From Desulfomonile tiedjei DSM 6799 (GTDB taxonomy: Bacteria > Desulfobacterota > Desulfomonilia > Desulfomonilales > Desulfomonilaceae): a DNA stretch of 64,000 nucleotides. Positions 27,402-35,964 of this stretch are shown here, piece after piece. Position 1 is the stretch's first letter. Each line of letters opens with the position of its first letter. Below the pieces are notes generated by a model. It was not told the origin of the DNA and ran no database searches. It worked only from the letters and a program-made list of their open reading frames with translations. Where the stretch lies: NCBI RefSeq assembly GCF_000266945.1, contig NC_018025.1, forward strand, positions 1,116,001 through 1,180,000. The letters run 5' to 3'. Both the position numbers and the translations under genes were made by a program.

Positions 27402-27950
27402 ATGCGCGAAATAATTGAAAAGTCAGAAAATAACCGGATGGTGTTCAGATTGTTTGCCACACTGTTGGCCTATCCGGATGAAGAATTCGTCAGTTCAGTG
27501 CATGAACTGCGGGAAGCAGCAGAATCAGTCTGTAAGAATGGGGTCTTCAGCGCATGCAAAGAATTTTTGACCCAACTGGAACATCGTCCGCTGATTTCTC
27601 TTCAAGCAGAGTACACTGAATTATTCGATCTCTATCCTTCGACTTGTCTCAATTTGACATTCCATGATTGTGGCGAAGGCAAAGATCGGGGGAGTGCATT
27701 AGTACGGTTGAATTCGCTTTTCAAACAAGAAGGTTATGAGCTATCCAATAGCGAGCTGCCCGATTTTCTCCCTGTTATCTTGGAATTTCTTTCTATAGGA
27801 GGTCCGGAAAGCTGCTCCCTGATTTGCAAACAATATAGGCATCATATTTGCCAACTTGCACGGCGTGTAATCGAGAAATCCGATCTGTACAAGAATTTAT
27901 TTGAAGCTATTCTAATGCTGTTTCAGGAAGACAGACCCCTAGGAGAATAG
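27402..27950 (+). CDS. narJ: Nitrate reductase molybdenum cofactor assembly chaperone
   Basis: 182 residues, all-helical TorD/NarJ family. RLFATLLAYPDEEFVSSVHEL at the N-terminus and QAEYTELFDLYPSTCLNLTFHDCGEGKDRGSALVRL match the conserved NarJ segments, followed by ELPDFLPVILEFLS. It acts in the cytoplasm, holding apo-NarG until Mo-bis-MGD is inserted. It sits 60 bases after narH and 2 bases before narI. Confidence 0.9.
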   Translation: MREIIEKSENNRMVFRLFATLLAYPDEEFVSSVHELREAAESVCKNGVFSACKEFLTQLEHRPLISLQAEYTELFDLYPSTCLNLTFHDCGEGKDRGSALVRLNSLFKQEGYELSNSELPDFLPVILEFLSIGGPESCSLICKQYRHHICQLARRVIEKSDLYKNLFEAILMLFQEDRPLGE

Positions 27951-27952
27951 GA

Positions 27953-28636
27953 ATGGATACTAAGCTGCTGAATACATTAGCCTTCCTTGTGTTTCCCTAT
28001 TTGGCGTTGACAATCTTTTTCGTGGGACATCCATATCGATATTTTACAGATCAATATAGATGGAATTCAAAATCAAGCGAGTTATTAGAAAAAGAAAACA
28101 TGAAATATGGGATTATATTCTTCCACTGGGGAATCATTTTTACTCTGCTTGGCCATTTGTCCGGCTTGATGACTCCGCAATGGTTTCTCGATCGGATAGG
28201 GATTTCTGCCCATGCTCATGATATTATCGCACTATATACCGGGATGCTTTTTGGTGCAGCAACAGTAATAGGACTTCTCCTTTTGTTGTGGCGCAGACTG
28301 AGTTATCCCAGATTACGAGCGACATCTTCAGCAAACGATGTATTTGTCTTGATTCTTTTGCTTATAGTCGCTGGACTCGGAACATATCTGCCCTTTTTTG
28401 AACGTTATGATGTCCTTTATACGATTGCGCCGTGGATTCGGAGTATTGTTACATTCACTCCGAATCCAGATCTCATGCTCCAAGTTCCTTGGCCATATAA
28501 GATCCATATTCTTGCTGCATTGGGTTTGCTGGGGTATTCCCCCTTTACTCGTTTGGTGCACATTTGGAGTGTTCCGTTCACCTATTTTCTGCGACCGTAT
28601 ATTTCATATCGTCGCAGAGTTACTCGGATAGCATAA
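27953..28636 (+). CDS. narI: Respiratory nitrate reductase, gamma subunit (cytochrome b)
   Basis: 227 residues with five transmembrane helices. It oxidises quinol and carries two haems b. Histidines H58 and H68 (FFHWGIIFTLLGHLSG) and H185 and H203 (YKIHILAALGLLGYSPF...LVHIWSVP) keep the spacing of the four haem ligands of the E. coli protein (10 and 18). C-terminal FLRPYISYRRR is basic and cytoplasmic. A downstream channel-type gene starts 13 bases later. Confidence 0.93.
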   Translation: MDTKLLNTLAFLVFPYLALTIFFVGHPYRYFTDQYRWNSKSSELLEKENMKYGIIFFHWGIIFTLLGHLSGLMTPQWFLDRIGISAHAHDIIALYTGMLFGAATVIGLLLLLWRRLSYPRLRATSSANDVFVLILLLIVAGLGTYLPFFERYDVLYTIAPWIRSIVTFTPNPDLMLQVPWPYKIHILAALGLLGYSPFTRLVHIWSVPFTYFLRPYISYRRRVTRIA

Positions 28637-28649
28637 TACCGGCTAAGAT

Positions 28650-29708
28650 ATGAATTCAGTTAAGAATAGACTGGAAAATATGATTCGTGATCTCTCACCG
28701 GCTTATTTTGCCATGGTTATGGCGACAGGGATAATTTCAATAGCATTGGAGCTCAGAGGATTCAGGCAAATTGCTTTTTATTTGTTTTTTCTAAATAATC
28801 TACTCTACGTCATCTTGTGGTTGCTTACGATTATCCGCTTCATATTATTTCCTGAAAATGTTGTTGCGGATTTAGCCAACTTCACCAAAGGTGCAGGTTT
28901 TTTAACGGTAGTGGCAGGAACATGTATTCTGGGAAGCCAATTTGTGATCTTCTCAACCGCTTATTGGATAGCAATATTTCTCCTCATAGTTGGATTTAGC
29001 ATTTGGTTCGTCCTGATGTATTCCATGCTTACCACGTTCATAATTAGCGAAAACAAGCCGGTGATTCAAGATGGAATTTCCGGAACGTGGTTACTGTTTA
29101 TCGTCAGCACACAATCAGTATCGATACTGGTGGCCAGACTCGTTCCACAGTTTAGTTCCTATGTCGAGATTCTGTTATTGTTTGCAGTCTGCATGTTTTT
29201 CTTGGGATCGTTTTTGTACATTTTGATAATAACATTGATTTTATACAGGCTGCTATTCTTTTCAGTGACTCCCCAACAGCTCAATCCGCCATACTGGATA
29301 AATATGGGAGCCATAGCAATTACAACATTGGCCGGCACAATACTAATTCCATATGCATCTCAGACGAGATTCCTTGAGCCTTTAGCATCTTTCATTACTG
29401 GAATTACTGTCTTATTTTGGGCAACCGCAACCTGGTGGATACCGCTACTTATGGTGTTAACAGTGTGGCGACATGTGATTGGGCATGTAAAATTGTCCTA
29501 TAATCCGGAATACTGGAGTTTAGTATTTCCGTTAGGAATGTATACCACGTGTACAGTTCACCTCGGACAGGTATTAGACCTTAGAATATTAACTGAAATT
29601 GCCGGTTACTTCAGTTACATAGCTTTCTTGGCATGGTTGACTACTTTCGCGGGGATTCTCAATTCGTCAATTCAGTTTGTTTTTGAAACGAAATCGCCTC
29701 TCAAATAG
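28650..29708 (+). CDS. TDT/SLAC1-family transporter or anion channel in the nar operon
   Basis: 352 residues and about ten transmembrane helices, with LSPAYFAMVMATGIISIALE at the N-terminus, the usual opening of the tellurite-resistance/dicarboxylate transporter family (TehA, Mae1, plant SLAC1). Further family traits are VVAGTCILGSQFVI, LVPLMVLTVWRH-like WIPLLMVLTVWRHVIGH, and YWSLVFPLGMYTTCT near the C-terminus. Known members conduct nitrate, chloride or dicarboxylates. It starts 13 bases after narI, so nitrate uptake or nitrite export is the natural inference; no NarK-type gene is seen here. Confidence 0.85.
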   Translation: MNSVKNRLENMIRDLSPAYFAMVMATGIISIALELRGFRQIAFYLFFLNNLLYVILWLLTIIRFILFPENVVADLANFTKGAGFLTVVAGTCILGSQFVIFSTAYWIAIFLLIVGFSIWFVLMYSMLTTFIISENKPVIQDGISGTWLLFIVSTQSVSILVARLVPQFSSYVEILLLFAVCMFFLGSFLYILIITLILYRLLFFSVTPQQLNPPYWINMGAIAITTLAGTILIPYASQTRFLEPLASFITGITVLFWATATWWIPLLMVLTVWRHVIGHVKLSYNPEYWSLVFPLGMYTTCTVHLGQVLDLRILTEIAGYFSYIAFLAWLTTFAGILNSSIQFVFETKSPLK

Positions 29709-29745
29709 TTCACTGCCGCCACAGGCGAAACAATTAGTCATATGG

Positions 29746-30636
29746 TCAGATCGTCTTCAGCACTCTTCTCGTTGTCTCCATAAAGGCTGCCAGTGTCGGT
29801 GAGAGCCATCTGCCCTTATTCCAGACCATGAGCACTGCAACATCAAGCGAACCCTCTTCCCAGTTCAGCGGGACTAACGTCCTCTCTGCGATTTCGTCAG
29901 CAATTGCCATTTCCGGCAGCACTGTTACTCCCATGCCTTCGATCACGCAGCGCTTGAGGGTCTCCACACTGTGAAAAATGGGCGTGCTTCCCGGCACCAC
30001 ACGCTGTTCTTGCATTATCGCCTCAAATTGTCGCCTGTAGCTGCAATCGACTGTGGATAACAGCACCGTCTCCCCTTGCAGATCACGTGTTCGGACGAGC
30101 TTCTTCTTGGCAAGGCGATGAGTTGGTGATGCCACGAGCAGTATTGGCTCAAATCCAAGAGTCTCCGCTTCCACATCGGCTGAATAGGTGAATTCAGTGA
30201 GCAGAAACGCCAGATCGATTCCTCCTTTTTGCAAGTCCTTTACGACACTCTCGTGGGCACAAGAAGTCAGATGTAGCCTGACTGTGGGAAATCGTTCGTG
30301 GAACTCTTTGAGAACAGGCGTCAGCCTGTACGCGCCCAGAGATTGCGGAATCCTGATCACAAGCGATCCCCTCGGCTCCTTTTCGCCGCCGATTTCCGCG
30401 CGGGTTTCATCGGCCAGATCGATTATTTTCTCTGCGTACTGGATCAGGTGTTCCCCTGCCTCTGTGAGCAGAATATACCTTCCCATCCTGTCAAAGAGTT
30501 GCACACCAAGCTCGTCTTCAAGTGCCTGGACTTGGGCTGATATGCTGGATTGAGCGTAATTGAGGCGTTCAGCGGCCTTGTTGAAGCTCAGCAGTCCGGC
30601 AACTGTGAGAAAGGTCCGAAGGTGGCGAATCTCCAT
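29746..30636 (-). CDS. LysR-family transcriptional regulator
   Basis: 296 residues from ATG 30636 with GGAGG 5 bases upstream. N-terminal winged helix: MEIRHLRTFLTVAGLLSF, KAAERLNYAQSSISAQVQAL, ELGVQLFDR. The remaining part is the periplasmic-binding-like effector domain (RIPQSLGAYRLTPVLKEF, HLTSCAHE). Divergent from the gene at 30762, which it probably controls; a T-N11-A dyad lies between them. Effector unknown. Confidence 0.9.
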   Translation of the reverse strand: MEIRHLRTFLTVAGLLSFNKAAERLNYAQSSISAQVQALEDELGVQLFDRMGRYILLTEAGEHLIQYAEKIIDLADETRAEIGGEKEPRGSLVIRIPQSLGAYRLTPVLKEFHERFPTVRLHLTSCAHESVVKDLQKGGIDLAFLLTEFTYSADVEAETLGFEPILLVASPTHRLAKKKLVRTRDLQGETVLLSTVDCSYRRQFEAIMQEQRVVPGSTPIFHSVETLKRCVIEGMGVTVLPEMAIADEIAERTLVPLNWEEGSLDVAVLMVWNKGRWLSPTLAAFMETTRRVLKTI

Positions 30637-30682
30637 AAGTGCCTCCACTGATCGCAAGATCCGATCCGTGCCATCGAAACAA

Positions 30683-30697
30683 ATCGTTTGAATCGAT
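30683..30697. promoter_or_regulatory. Candidate LysR-type operator
   Basis: ATCGTTTGAATCGAT is a 15-bp dyad (ATCG-N7-CGAT) containing T-N11-A, the standard LysR box. It lies in the 125-bp gap between the LysR gene and its divergent neighbour. Confidence 0.55.
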
Positions 30698-30761
30698 AAT
30701 TAAAGAGCAATAATCTGCTTACCAGATAGATCTGAAATGTCAAGATAAGTGAGGAAACAAA

Positions 30762-31196
30762 ATGGATAATGCAGCACGGACCGTGGATCTTTTCTTGAAC
30801 GGAAGGATATGCTCTCAGGCCGTCCTCACCGTGTTCGGCGAACCATACGGATTGGACTCGGAGTTGGCCCAAAAGCTGGGACGACCGCTGGGAGGCGGCA
30901 TGGGTAGGCTCGGTCGGACCTGTGGTGCGGTTACCGCGGCCATCCTGATTCTTGGTCTGGCGAAGGACCATGCGGACAAAAACGAGGCAAAACGTATCGC
31001 ATTCGCTTCTGTTCAAGAGTTCGTTCGACGCTTTGAAGCGCTTCACGGGACAGTCGAATGCAAGAATCTACTCGGCGCGGACGTGAGCACTAAGGAAGGA
31101 TTGAAGCAGATCCAGGAAGAGAAGCTGTTCGCCACGGTGTGTCCGAATTTCGTGGGAGATGCGGCAAATATACTCGATGAACTGCTGGCGATCTAA
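30762..31196 (+). CDS. C_GCAxxG_C_C family protein
   Basis: 144 residues. The family pattern can be seen: GRICSQAVLTVFGEPYGL, then GGGMGRLGRTCGAVTAAILILGL, and two later cysteines (ECKNLLG, TVCPNFV). Four cysteines in all may bind a metal or redox cofactor. The family is widespread in anaerobes, often beside redox genes; its function is not established. Likely regulated by the divergent LysR protein. Confidence 0.85.
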   Translation: MDNAARTVDLFLNGRICSQAVLTVFGEPYGLDSELAQKLGRPLGGGMGRLGRTCGAVTAAILILGLAKDHADKNEAKRIAFASVQEFVRRFEALHGTVECKNLLGADVSTKEGLKQIQEEKLFATVCPNFVGDAANILDELLAI

Positions 31197-31321
31197 CCCA
31201 TTGCGAAAGGGTTCGGCACATAAAGTGCCTTTTCCTTGCGAAATCGCTTCTTTTCCTTTCTTGGAGAGAGAGCAGCACATGTGCACTGACTTTGATTTAG
31301 TTCTGCTCGTCGTAAGTGCAT

Positions 31322-31424
31322 CGGGGGATTCAAAATCCCCCTTTTATAAAGGGAGATTAGGGTGTATTTTCAATAGCTTAGCCCCAACTCCCGCTTAGCC
31401 CCCTTTACGAAAGAGGGGAAAACC
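31322..31424. repeat. Dispersed repeat, family E copy 1
   Basis: GGGGGATTCAAAATCCCCC, AGCCCCCTTTACGAAAGAGGGG and similar G-run/C-run hairpins. Related copies lie at 40138-40227 and 46160-46248. Confidence 0.65.
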
Positions 31425-31657
31425 CAAATATGTTGCCGCCTGCGCGGCTGGAGAATTTGGCTCGACCCTCTATGCCATTAGTTCTGATTTCGCCATCCAC
31501 TAGATCCCGTGGATGACCGTTGCAGGAGACCGGAATGTCTGTTTCCCTGCAGGCCGGTCATGTTGAGATTGCGTTCAATCTCTGTTTGTGGTAGAGTAAA
31601 AATTATTGTGCTGCTTTTTAATGGCTGATTTCGGTCGGCCCCAACGAAAGGAGCATT

Positions 31658-31696
31658 ATGACGGAAGAACGAATAACGAGTAGAGTTTCGAAGTAG
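31658..31696 (+). other. Possible 12-codon micro-ORF or leader peptide
   Basis: ATG 31658 is preceded by AAAGGAG at 6 bases and reads MTEERITSRVSK before TAG. It is followed by T7 at about 31700 and then the stem at 31723-31749. The ribosome site is good, but the length allows chance. Confidence 0.3.
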
Positions 31697-31722
31697 ACTT
31701 TTTTTAACACTAGCCAGCCTGA

Positions 31723-31749
31723 AGCGGAACCGAAGGAATCGGTTCCGCT
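31723..31749. terminator. Perfect 11-bp stem, 5-base loop
   Basis: AGCGGAACCGA pairs exactly with TCGGTTCCGCT over AGGAA. CTTCATTTT follows on the plus strand. It lies 27 bases beyond the end of the minus-strand MFS gene, so it may serve either direction. Confidence 0.65.
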
Positions 31750-31775
31750 CTTCATTTTCGAACCCTGCTATAGGA

Positions 31776-33014
31776 CTAACCCGTAATCTTCGCCTGAGGC
31801 TGTAACACCAGCCCTGATTGCTCTCTTGAACGGTTAGTCCACCAGATGAGCGCAACAGCCACGCACACAATGGCTATGGATGTGAATCCAAGCACCACAA
31901 ATACGGCTTCGTTCCCCCAGTTTGCATTAATCCAGCCAGCGATCTTGACTCCAATAGAACCGACGCCGAAGGCCAGGATGAATTTCAAACCATACGCCGA
32001 ATGCCTGAATTTTGAAGGGGTAAAGCGTGCGACCAGCGTGTTCTCCAGAGGCTGCATTCCCAGGAGGCAGAAGAAGTATAAGGATGAGGATGCAACCAGG
32101 CCGAAATTTGTTGTAAATGCCATGAGAAATGCCGCAGGAATGCACGTTGCATGAAAGACAAGGTAAGCATATCTCGTCTCGTACCGTGCTCCGGCAATTC
32201 CACCGCAATACTGACCTACCGCGCCGATAGTATAAACCAGGGCAGTTACCAGACTGGCCAAAAGATTCGGTGAAATATTTCCGCTCTGAGCACCGGGAAG
32301 CATATCCAGCAGTCCTTTAGCCTTTAGCTCAAGATACGCGTTCAAAATGACGGTCGAACCGCTGTACGCCAAGCCGGCAAGTAACATTCCGACGAGGAGA
32401 ATGACAAATCCACCGATCATGCCATTCGAACCTGATTGCTTAACCGGTTCTCGGCTTACGCCCTCGGGAACCGTCAAGGACAACATCAGTGCTGCTCCCG
32501 CAAAATTTACCACGGCAACTGCCAAATACCCCGCCGTGGGACCCCAAAGCCAATTGAGAATCCCTGTGAGCAGAGGTCCCATGACTTGTCCGACACCGCC
32601 GGCCACCGCGTTCTGTCCCATTCCGCGGCTGATATTGCTCACTCCCTTTGATATCAATCCCATGCCTATGGGATGATAAATCCCGGAGAACAATCCCAGA
32701 CTTGCAAGGGAAATGCTCAATAAAAACGGTGAGGTCATGGAAGCTGCGACTGCAATGCCGCTCAATCCGGATCCCACAAATAAAAGCATCATGAGCTTGC
32801 GGCCACCCAGACGATCGCCGAGCAATCCCCAGGGCAGAGCGCTTAGCCCGAAAAAGAGATAATGCAAAAACGATAATTCCACTACCTGAGCCATGGAGAG
32901 GCCCAATCGATCTGCAAGAGGCAGCACGAGAGCGGGAAAAACCATCATATTGTAATGAATAGCGAAGTGTCCTGCATTGGTGACGGCAAGTATCTTGCCC
33001 TCTGACGGATTCAT
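31776..33014 (-). CDS. Major facilitator superfamily transporter
   Basis: 412 residues, 12 transmembrane helices. The loop 2-3 motif GDRLGGRKLMMLLF is the MFS signature; GIYHPIGMGLISKG and FGVGSIGVKIAGWINANWG resemble the fosmidomycin-resistance/Fsr-like branch. GGAGATTATAGA lies before ATG 33014. Substrate not predictable. It has no close operon partner; repeat C3 and a PstS-like gene lie upstream. Confidence 0.85.
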   Translation of the reverse strand: MNPSEGKILAVTNAGHFAIHYNMMVFPALVLPLADRLGLSMAQVVELSFLHYLFFGLSALPWGLLGDRLGGRKLMMLLFVGSGLSGIAVAASMTSPFLLSISLASLGLFSGIYHPIGMGLISKGVSNISRGMGQNAVAGGVGQVMGPLLTGILNWLWGPTAGYLAVAVVNFAGAALMLSLTVPEGVSREPVKQSGSNGMIGGFVILLVGMLLAGLAYSGSTVILNAYLELKAKGLLDMLPGAQSGNISPNLLASLVTALVYTIGAVGQYCGGIAGARYETRYAYLVFHATCIPAAFLMAFTTNFGLVASSSLYFFCLLGMQPLENTLVARFTPSKFRHSAYGLKFILAFGVGSIGVKIAGWINANWGNEAVFVVLGFTSIAIVCVAVALIWWTNRSREQSGLVLQPQAKITG

Positions 33015-33428
33015 TCTATAATCTCCAAATGTTGTGTATTCTCTTATTGATAATCCCTACATACGACAACCGGTTGGACTTGGATGGCGGGATTTCCAAT
33101 CCGGCATTCTTAATTTATACAATCAATTATATTGGTTTAACAATAGAATGGTTCAGTGCGGCAGAATGTTTATAGAATATGATGGAATCAGGCATGTTCT
33201 CAGAGGATTGTTGAAAAAAAGCGTGAGAGGAACCTATTCCGGGTAGGAATCCTCCCACATAACTGGATGGAACTGGAAACTAATACCGATTCGCTTTTTT
33301 TCATAATCTGGGTGGCTGAAGTATCCTTCGCTTCGGACGATGCAAAGCCGTCTGATCACTCCACTCAGGACACCCCAGCCTTCGCGATCTTATGTGCACA
33401 ACTGCGAAATGGTATGAGATACTCTTTG
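33015..33428. other. Intergenic region with repeat C3
   Basis: Repeat C copy 3 fills 33283-33418. Nothing else recognised. Confidence 0.55.
33283..33418 (+). repeat. Dispersed repeat, family C copy 3
   Basis: ACCGATTCGC...CATAATCTGGGTGGCTGAAGTATCCTTCGC...CTCAGGACACCCCAGCC...ACTGCGAAATGGTAT is the reverse complement of the element at 20757-20905 with scattered substitutions. The conserved ends fix the element at about 140-150 bases. Confidence 0.7.
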
Positions 33429-34397
33429 TTATTTGGTAATTCCGGCTTTCTTCATATCTTCTGCAGCCAATGTGCCGGAAACAGGATAGAAGCCGTCTTT
33501 AATAACTATCTGCTGGCCTTCTTTTGAGAAAATATACTTGATGAATTCTGCCATGAGGGGGTTCAAAGGTTCTTGTGGTTTGTGGTTGAAGTAGATGAAC
33601 AGGAACCGCGCGAGCGGATAATCACCCGAATAAGCATTGTCGGCAGTGGCCTCGTAACATTTTTGTTCTTTTATAGCCAAAGGCACGGCTTTTACGTCGG
33701 CAGTCTTGTATCCGATACCGGAATAGCCGATAGCATACTTATCGGTAGCTATGGCCTGAACCACTGCAGATGAACCGGGCTGTTCTTTCACGGTATCTTT
33801 GTAATCGCCGTGAAACAGTGCAACATCCTTAAAGAAACCATATGTTCCGGAGGCAGAGTTACGGCCATACAGAGAAATCGGCTTGTCAGCCCATTCACCT
33901 GTGAGCCCCAAATCTCCCCAGGTCTTAATTTCTTTCTCGAGGCCGCCTTTGCGAGTTTTGGAGAAAATCGCATCAAGCTGTTTCAGAGTAAGACATTTGA
34001 TGGGATTATCTTTGTTTACGAATACTGCCAGAGAGTCCACCCCAACTCTGATCAGAGATGGTTTGTAACCGAATTTCTTCTCAAAATCGTCAATTTCCTT
34101 TGACTTCATCGCTCTGGACATGGGGCCGAACTGAGCTGTTCCCTCGATAAGAGCGGGAGGTGCCGTGGATGAACCTTTGCCTTCAACAGAAATCTTGACA
34201 GACGGGTACTTGGCTCTAAAACCTTCGGACCATAGTGCCATAAGATTGTTCAGAGTGTCTGAACCGACAGATTTGAGATTCCCAGAGATTCCACTGACCG
34301 TCTGATATGCCTGCAGTTTAGGATCAAGATCTACTGCAAGAGCAGTCCCGGCCAGAACAAGCACTGCAATACAAGCCAAAAAATAAGATTTTCTCAA
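33429..34397 (-). CDS. PstS-like phosphate-binding protein
   Basis: 322 residues from TTG 34397 (GAGGAGG 7 bases upstream) with signal peptide KSYFLACIAVLVLAGTALA. Periplasmic binding protein of the phosphate type: KSVGSDTLNNLMALWSEGF, VEGKGSSTAPPALIEG, FGPMSRAMKSKEI, YGRNSASGTYGFFK and IGYSGIGYKT. Those serine/threonine-rich loops form the phosphate site in PstS. No pstCAB or phoU follows, so it is an orphan here. It may serve a transporter encoded elsewhere. Confidence 0.85.
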   Translation of the reverse strand: MRKSYFLACIAVLVLAGTALAVDLDPKLQAYQTVSGISGNLKSVGSDTLNNLMALWSEGFRAKYPSVKISVEGKGSSTAPPALIEGTAQFGPMSRAMKSKEIDDFEKKFGYKPSLIRVGVDSLAVFVNKDNPIKCLTLKQLDAIFSKTRKGGLEKEIKTWGDLGLTGEWADKPISLYGRNSASGTYGFFKDVALFHGDYKDTVKEQPGSSAVVQAIATDKYAIGYSGIGYKTADVKAVPLAIKEQKCYEATADNAYSGDYPLARFLFIYFNHKPQEPLNPLMAEFIKYIFSKEGQQIVIKDGFYPVSGTLAAEDMKKAGITK

Positions 34398-35002
34398 AGC
34401 CTTGCCTCCTCGTATGAGATGATTAGCACTCAACAAAGTGCTCTTAACGTGTTAGGAATCTGTGAGCATTGGAATAGAAAATAGTGAGATGTGTGGCGTC
34501 TTGTCATTAAAACATGTTTCTAATAGTACTTCTCATGTATGCCGCTGGACGAATGCGAGAATCTCTGCTATCGAACTCGAGAATTGTTGCATGCCTCTAA
34601 GTCAAAATGCGCTAATATTTTGTAATGTTCAGATCGGATGTAGGGTTTTTCCTTCAGTTTGATCTGATTTGCGCAATTCTCTATCAGGAGTAGCAGAAAT
34701 ATGTGTAAATGACTGGTCTTCTCGGTATAAATCGAATTTCGTATTCACTTCTTACAAGAAGGGCTTCCCAGATGTTCGCTCTTTGAATGCGAATGCGTAT
34801 TATTGTATTATGCAGAGCGACATCATTTTTCTCCTTTACAACCGATTGTCTATTTCCAGGACGGTTTCAATGATTATCTTTTATGCAAGCGTTTCGTTTG
34901 AGTATCACCCTTTAGGTGAGCCGTCGTGACCTGAATGGTCCCAGATAAAAGGCAAGGGAAAAAAAAGCGCAACATAGCAGAAAGATTGAAGAGGAAATGC
35001 AG
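34398..35002. other. Intergenic region, one repeat D copy
   Basis: AT-rich, without credible genes. Repeat D copy 2 lies at 34741-34798. The rest shows no recognised element. Confidence 0.5.
34741..34798. repeat. Dispersed repeat, family D copy 2
   Basis: CACTTCTTACAAGAAGGGCTTCCCAGAT followed by GCTCTTTGAATGCGAATGCG. Matches parts of 39155-39292 and 49428-49640. Confidence 0.6.
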
Positions 35003-35221
35003 ATGACACATGAAGGAACAGCGGCTGTGTTGAGCCTGATTATTCCGGGAATCGGTCAAATTTATAATGGAGATTATCTACGGGGCATCTTCTGGTTAAT
35101 TATTACGCCCGGTTTCTGGATAGGTACGGGCGGAATTTTGGGATGGATATGCCATCTCATTGCATCATATACAGCTTACAATAGAGCAAGAAGATACGTT
35201 ACCGGTTTGATTGTCCGTTAG
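35003..35221 (+). CDS. Small membrane protein, TM2-like
   Basis: 72 residues from ATG 35003 (AGAGGA about 9 bases upstream; ATG 34997 is also possible). AAVLSLIIPGIGQIYNGDYLRGIFWLI is the pattern of TM2-like proteins (PGxGQxYxG), with a second helix GTGGILGWICHLIASY. Function unknown. Confidence 0.7.
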   Translation: MTHEGTAAVLSLIIPGIGQIYNGDYLRGIFWLIITPGFWIGTGGILGWICHLIASYTAYNRARRYVTGLIVR

Positions 35222-35424
35222 TCTCGACTTAGTCCGCCGGGGTGGCTCGTGCACTTCGGCGTCACTGCACATTTGTTCTCTGCGATTTGCTGAGGCTGTT
35301 TCCTTGTAATTGTGGAGTTACGGGGTGGAAAAAATCTTCTTCCGCAATTGTGGTGTCTGTGACATGCTGGATCATTCCAACCCTGATTTACAATATCCAA
35401 AGATTTCATATATCGGAGAATGTT

Positions 35425-35880
35425 ATGGACGAAAAAATCGGGTCAAATTCTTCTGACAAATTAGCGTGCCGCCCCCCCGCCATTCGGGAGGACGATCGCA
35501 TATTCCTCGCGTGGCAGCGGAGTCACATGGCGAATGAAAGAACGTTTCTTGCGTGGTCCAGGACAAGTGTTTCGCTCTTAGCTTTCGGGTTCGTAATCGA
35601 ACGTCTCGATCTGTTTCTCAAATATCAGATCCTTTTGGCAGGTGGACACCCACATGTTCCACAATCCCACGAAGTCATGTTCTTAAGTCTTGTTTCGTTC
35701 GGTCTTGCTGGGGTGCTGACTTTTATTTCCGGCCTACGATTCCTTCGTGTGAGAAGACATATCAATATGGGTGAGCCGGAGTACTCCGTAGCACCGGATA
35801 TACTTGTAGTACTCTCTGTGATCGTAATCATAATCATCGCTATTGTTCTCTCAGTCCAGCGGTTAGCTCATGTAGTGTAG
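35425..35880 (+). CDS. DUF202 (YidH-like) membrane protein
   Basis: 151 residues from ATG 35425 with GGAG 7 bases upstream. HMANERTFLAWSRTSVSLLAFGFVIE is the DUF202 signature, then two more helices and a GLRFLRVRRHIN-type loop. Inner-membrane protein of unknown function. A longer frame to 35242 has no ribosome site. Confidence 0.85.
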   Translation: MDEKIGSNSSDKLACRPPAIREDDRIFLAWQRSHMANERTFLAWSRTSVSLLAFGFVIERLDLFLKYQILLAGGHPHVPQSHEVMFLSLVSFGLAGVLTFISGLRFLRVRRHINMGEPEYSVAPDILVVLSVIVIIIIAIVLSVQRLAHVV

Positions 35881-35964
35881 AAGCTAATACACGTATTCTT
35901 AACTTGACTTTTCTTTATAAATTCGATACCGTGGCGGAAATCTTGCATTCAGGAGAAAGCAGTT

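Larger units (their letters stand above)
31197..31775. other. Intergenic region with repeat E1, small dyads and a micro-ORF
   Basis: Repeat E1 lies at 31322-31424. Dyads at 31528-31559 (GACCGG...CCGGTC) and 31567-31584 (GAGATTG-CG-TTCAATCTC) precede a 12-codon frame (31658-31696) and a perfect terminator-like stem (31723-31749). This arrangement suggests a short plus-strand transcript. Confidence 0.5.

Noticed and set aside
34669-34929. 86-codon frame in the gap before 35003
   Set aside because: No ribosome site, and part of it translates repeat D2.
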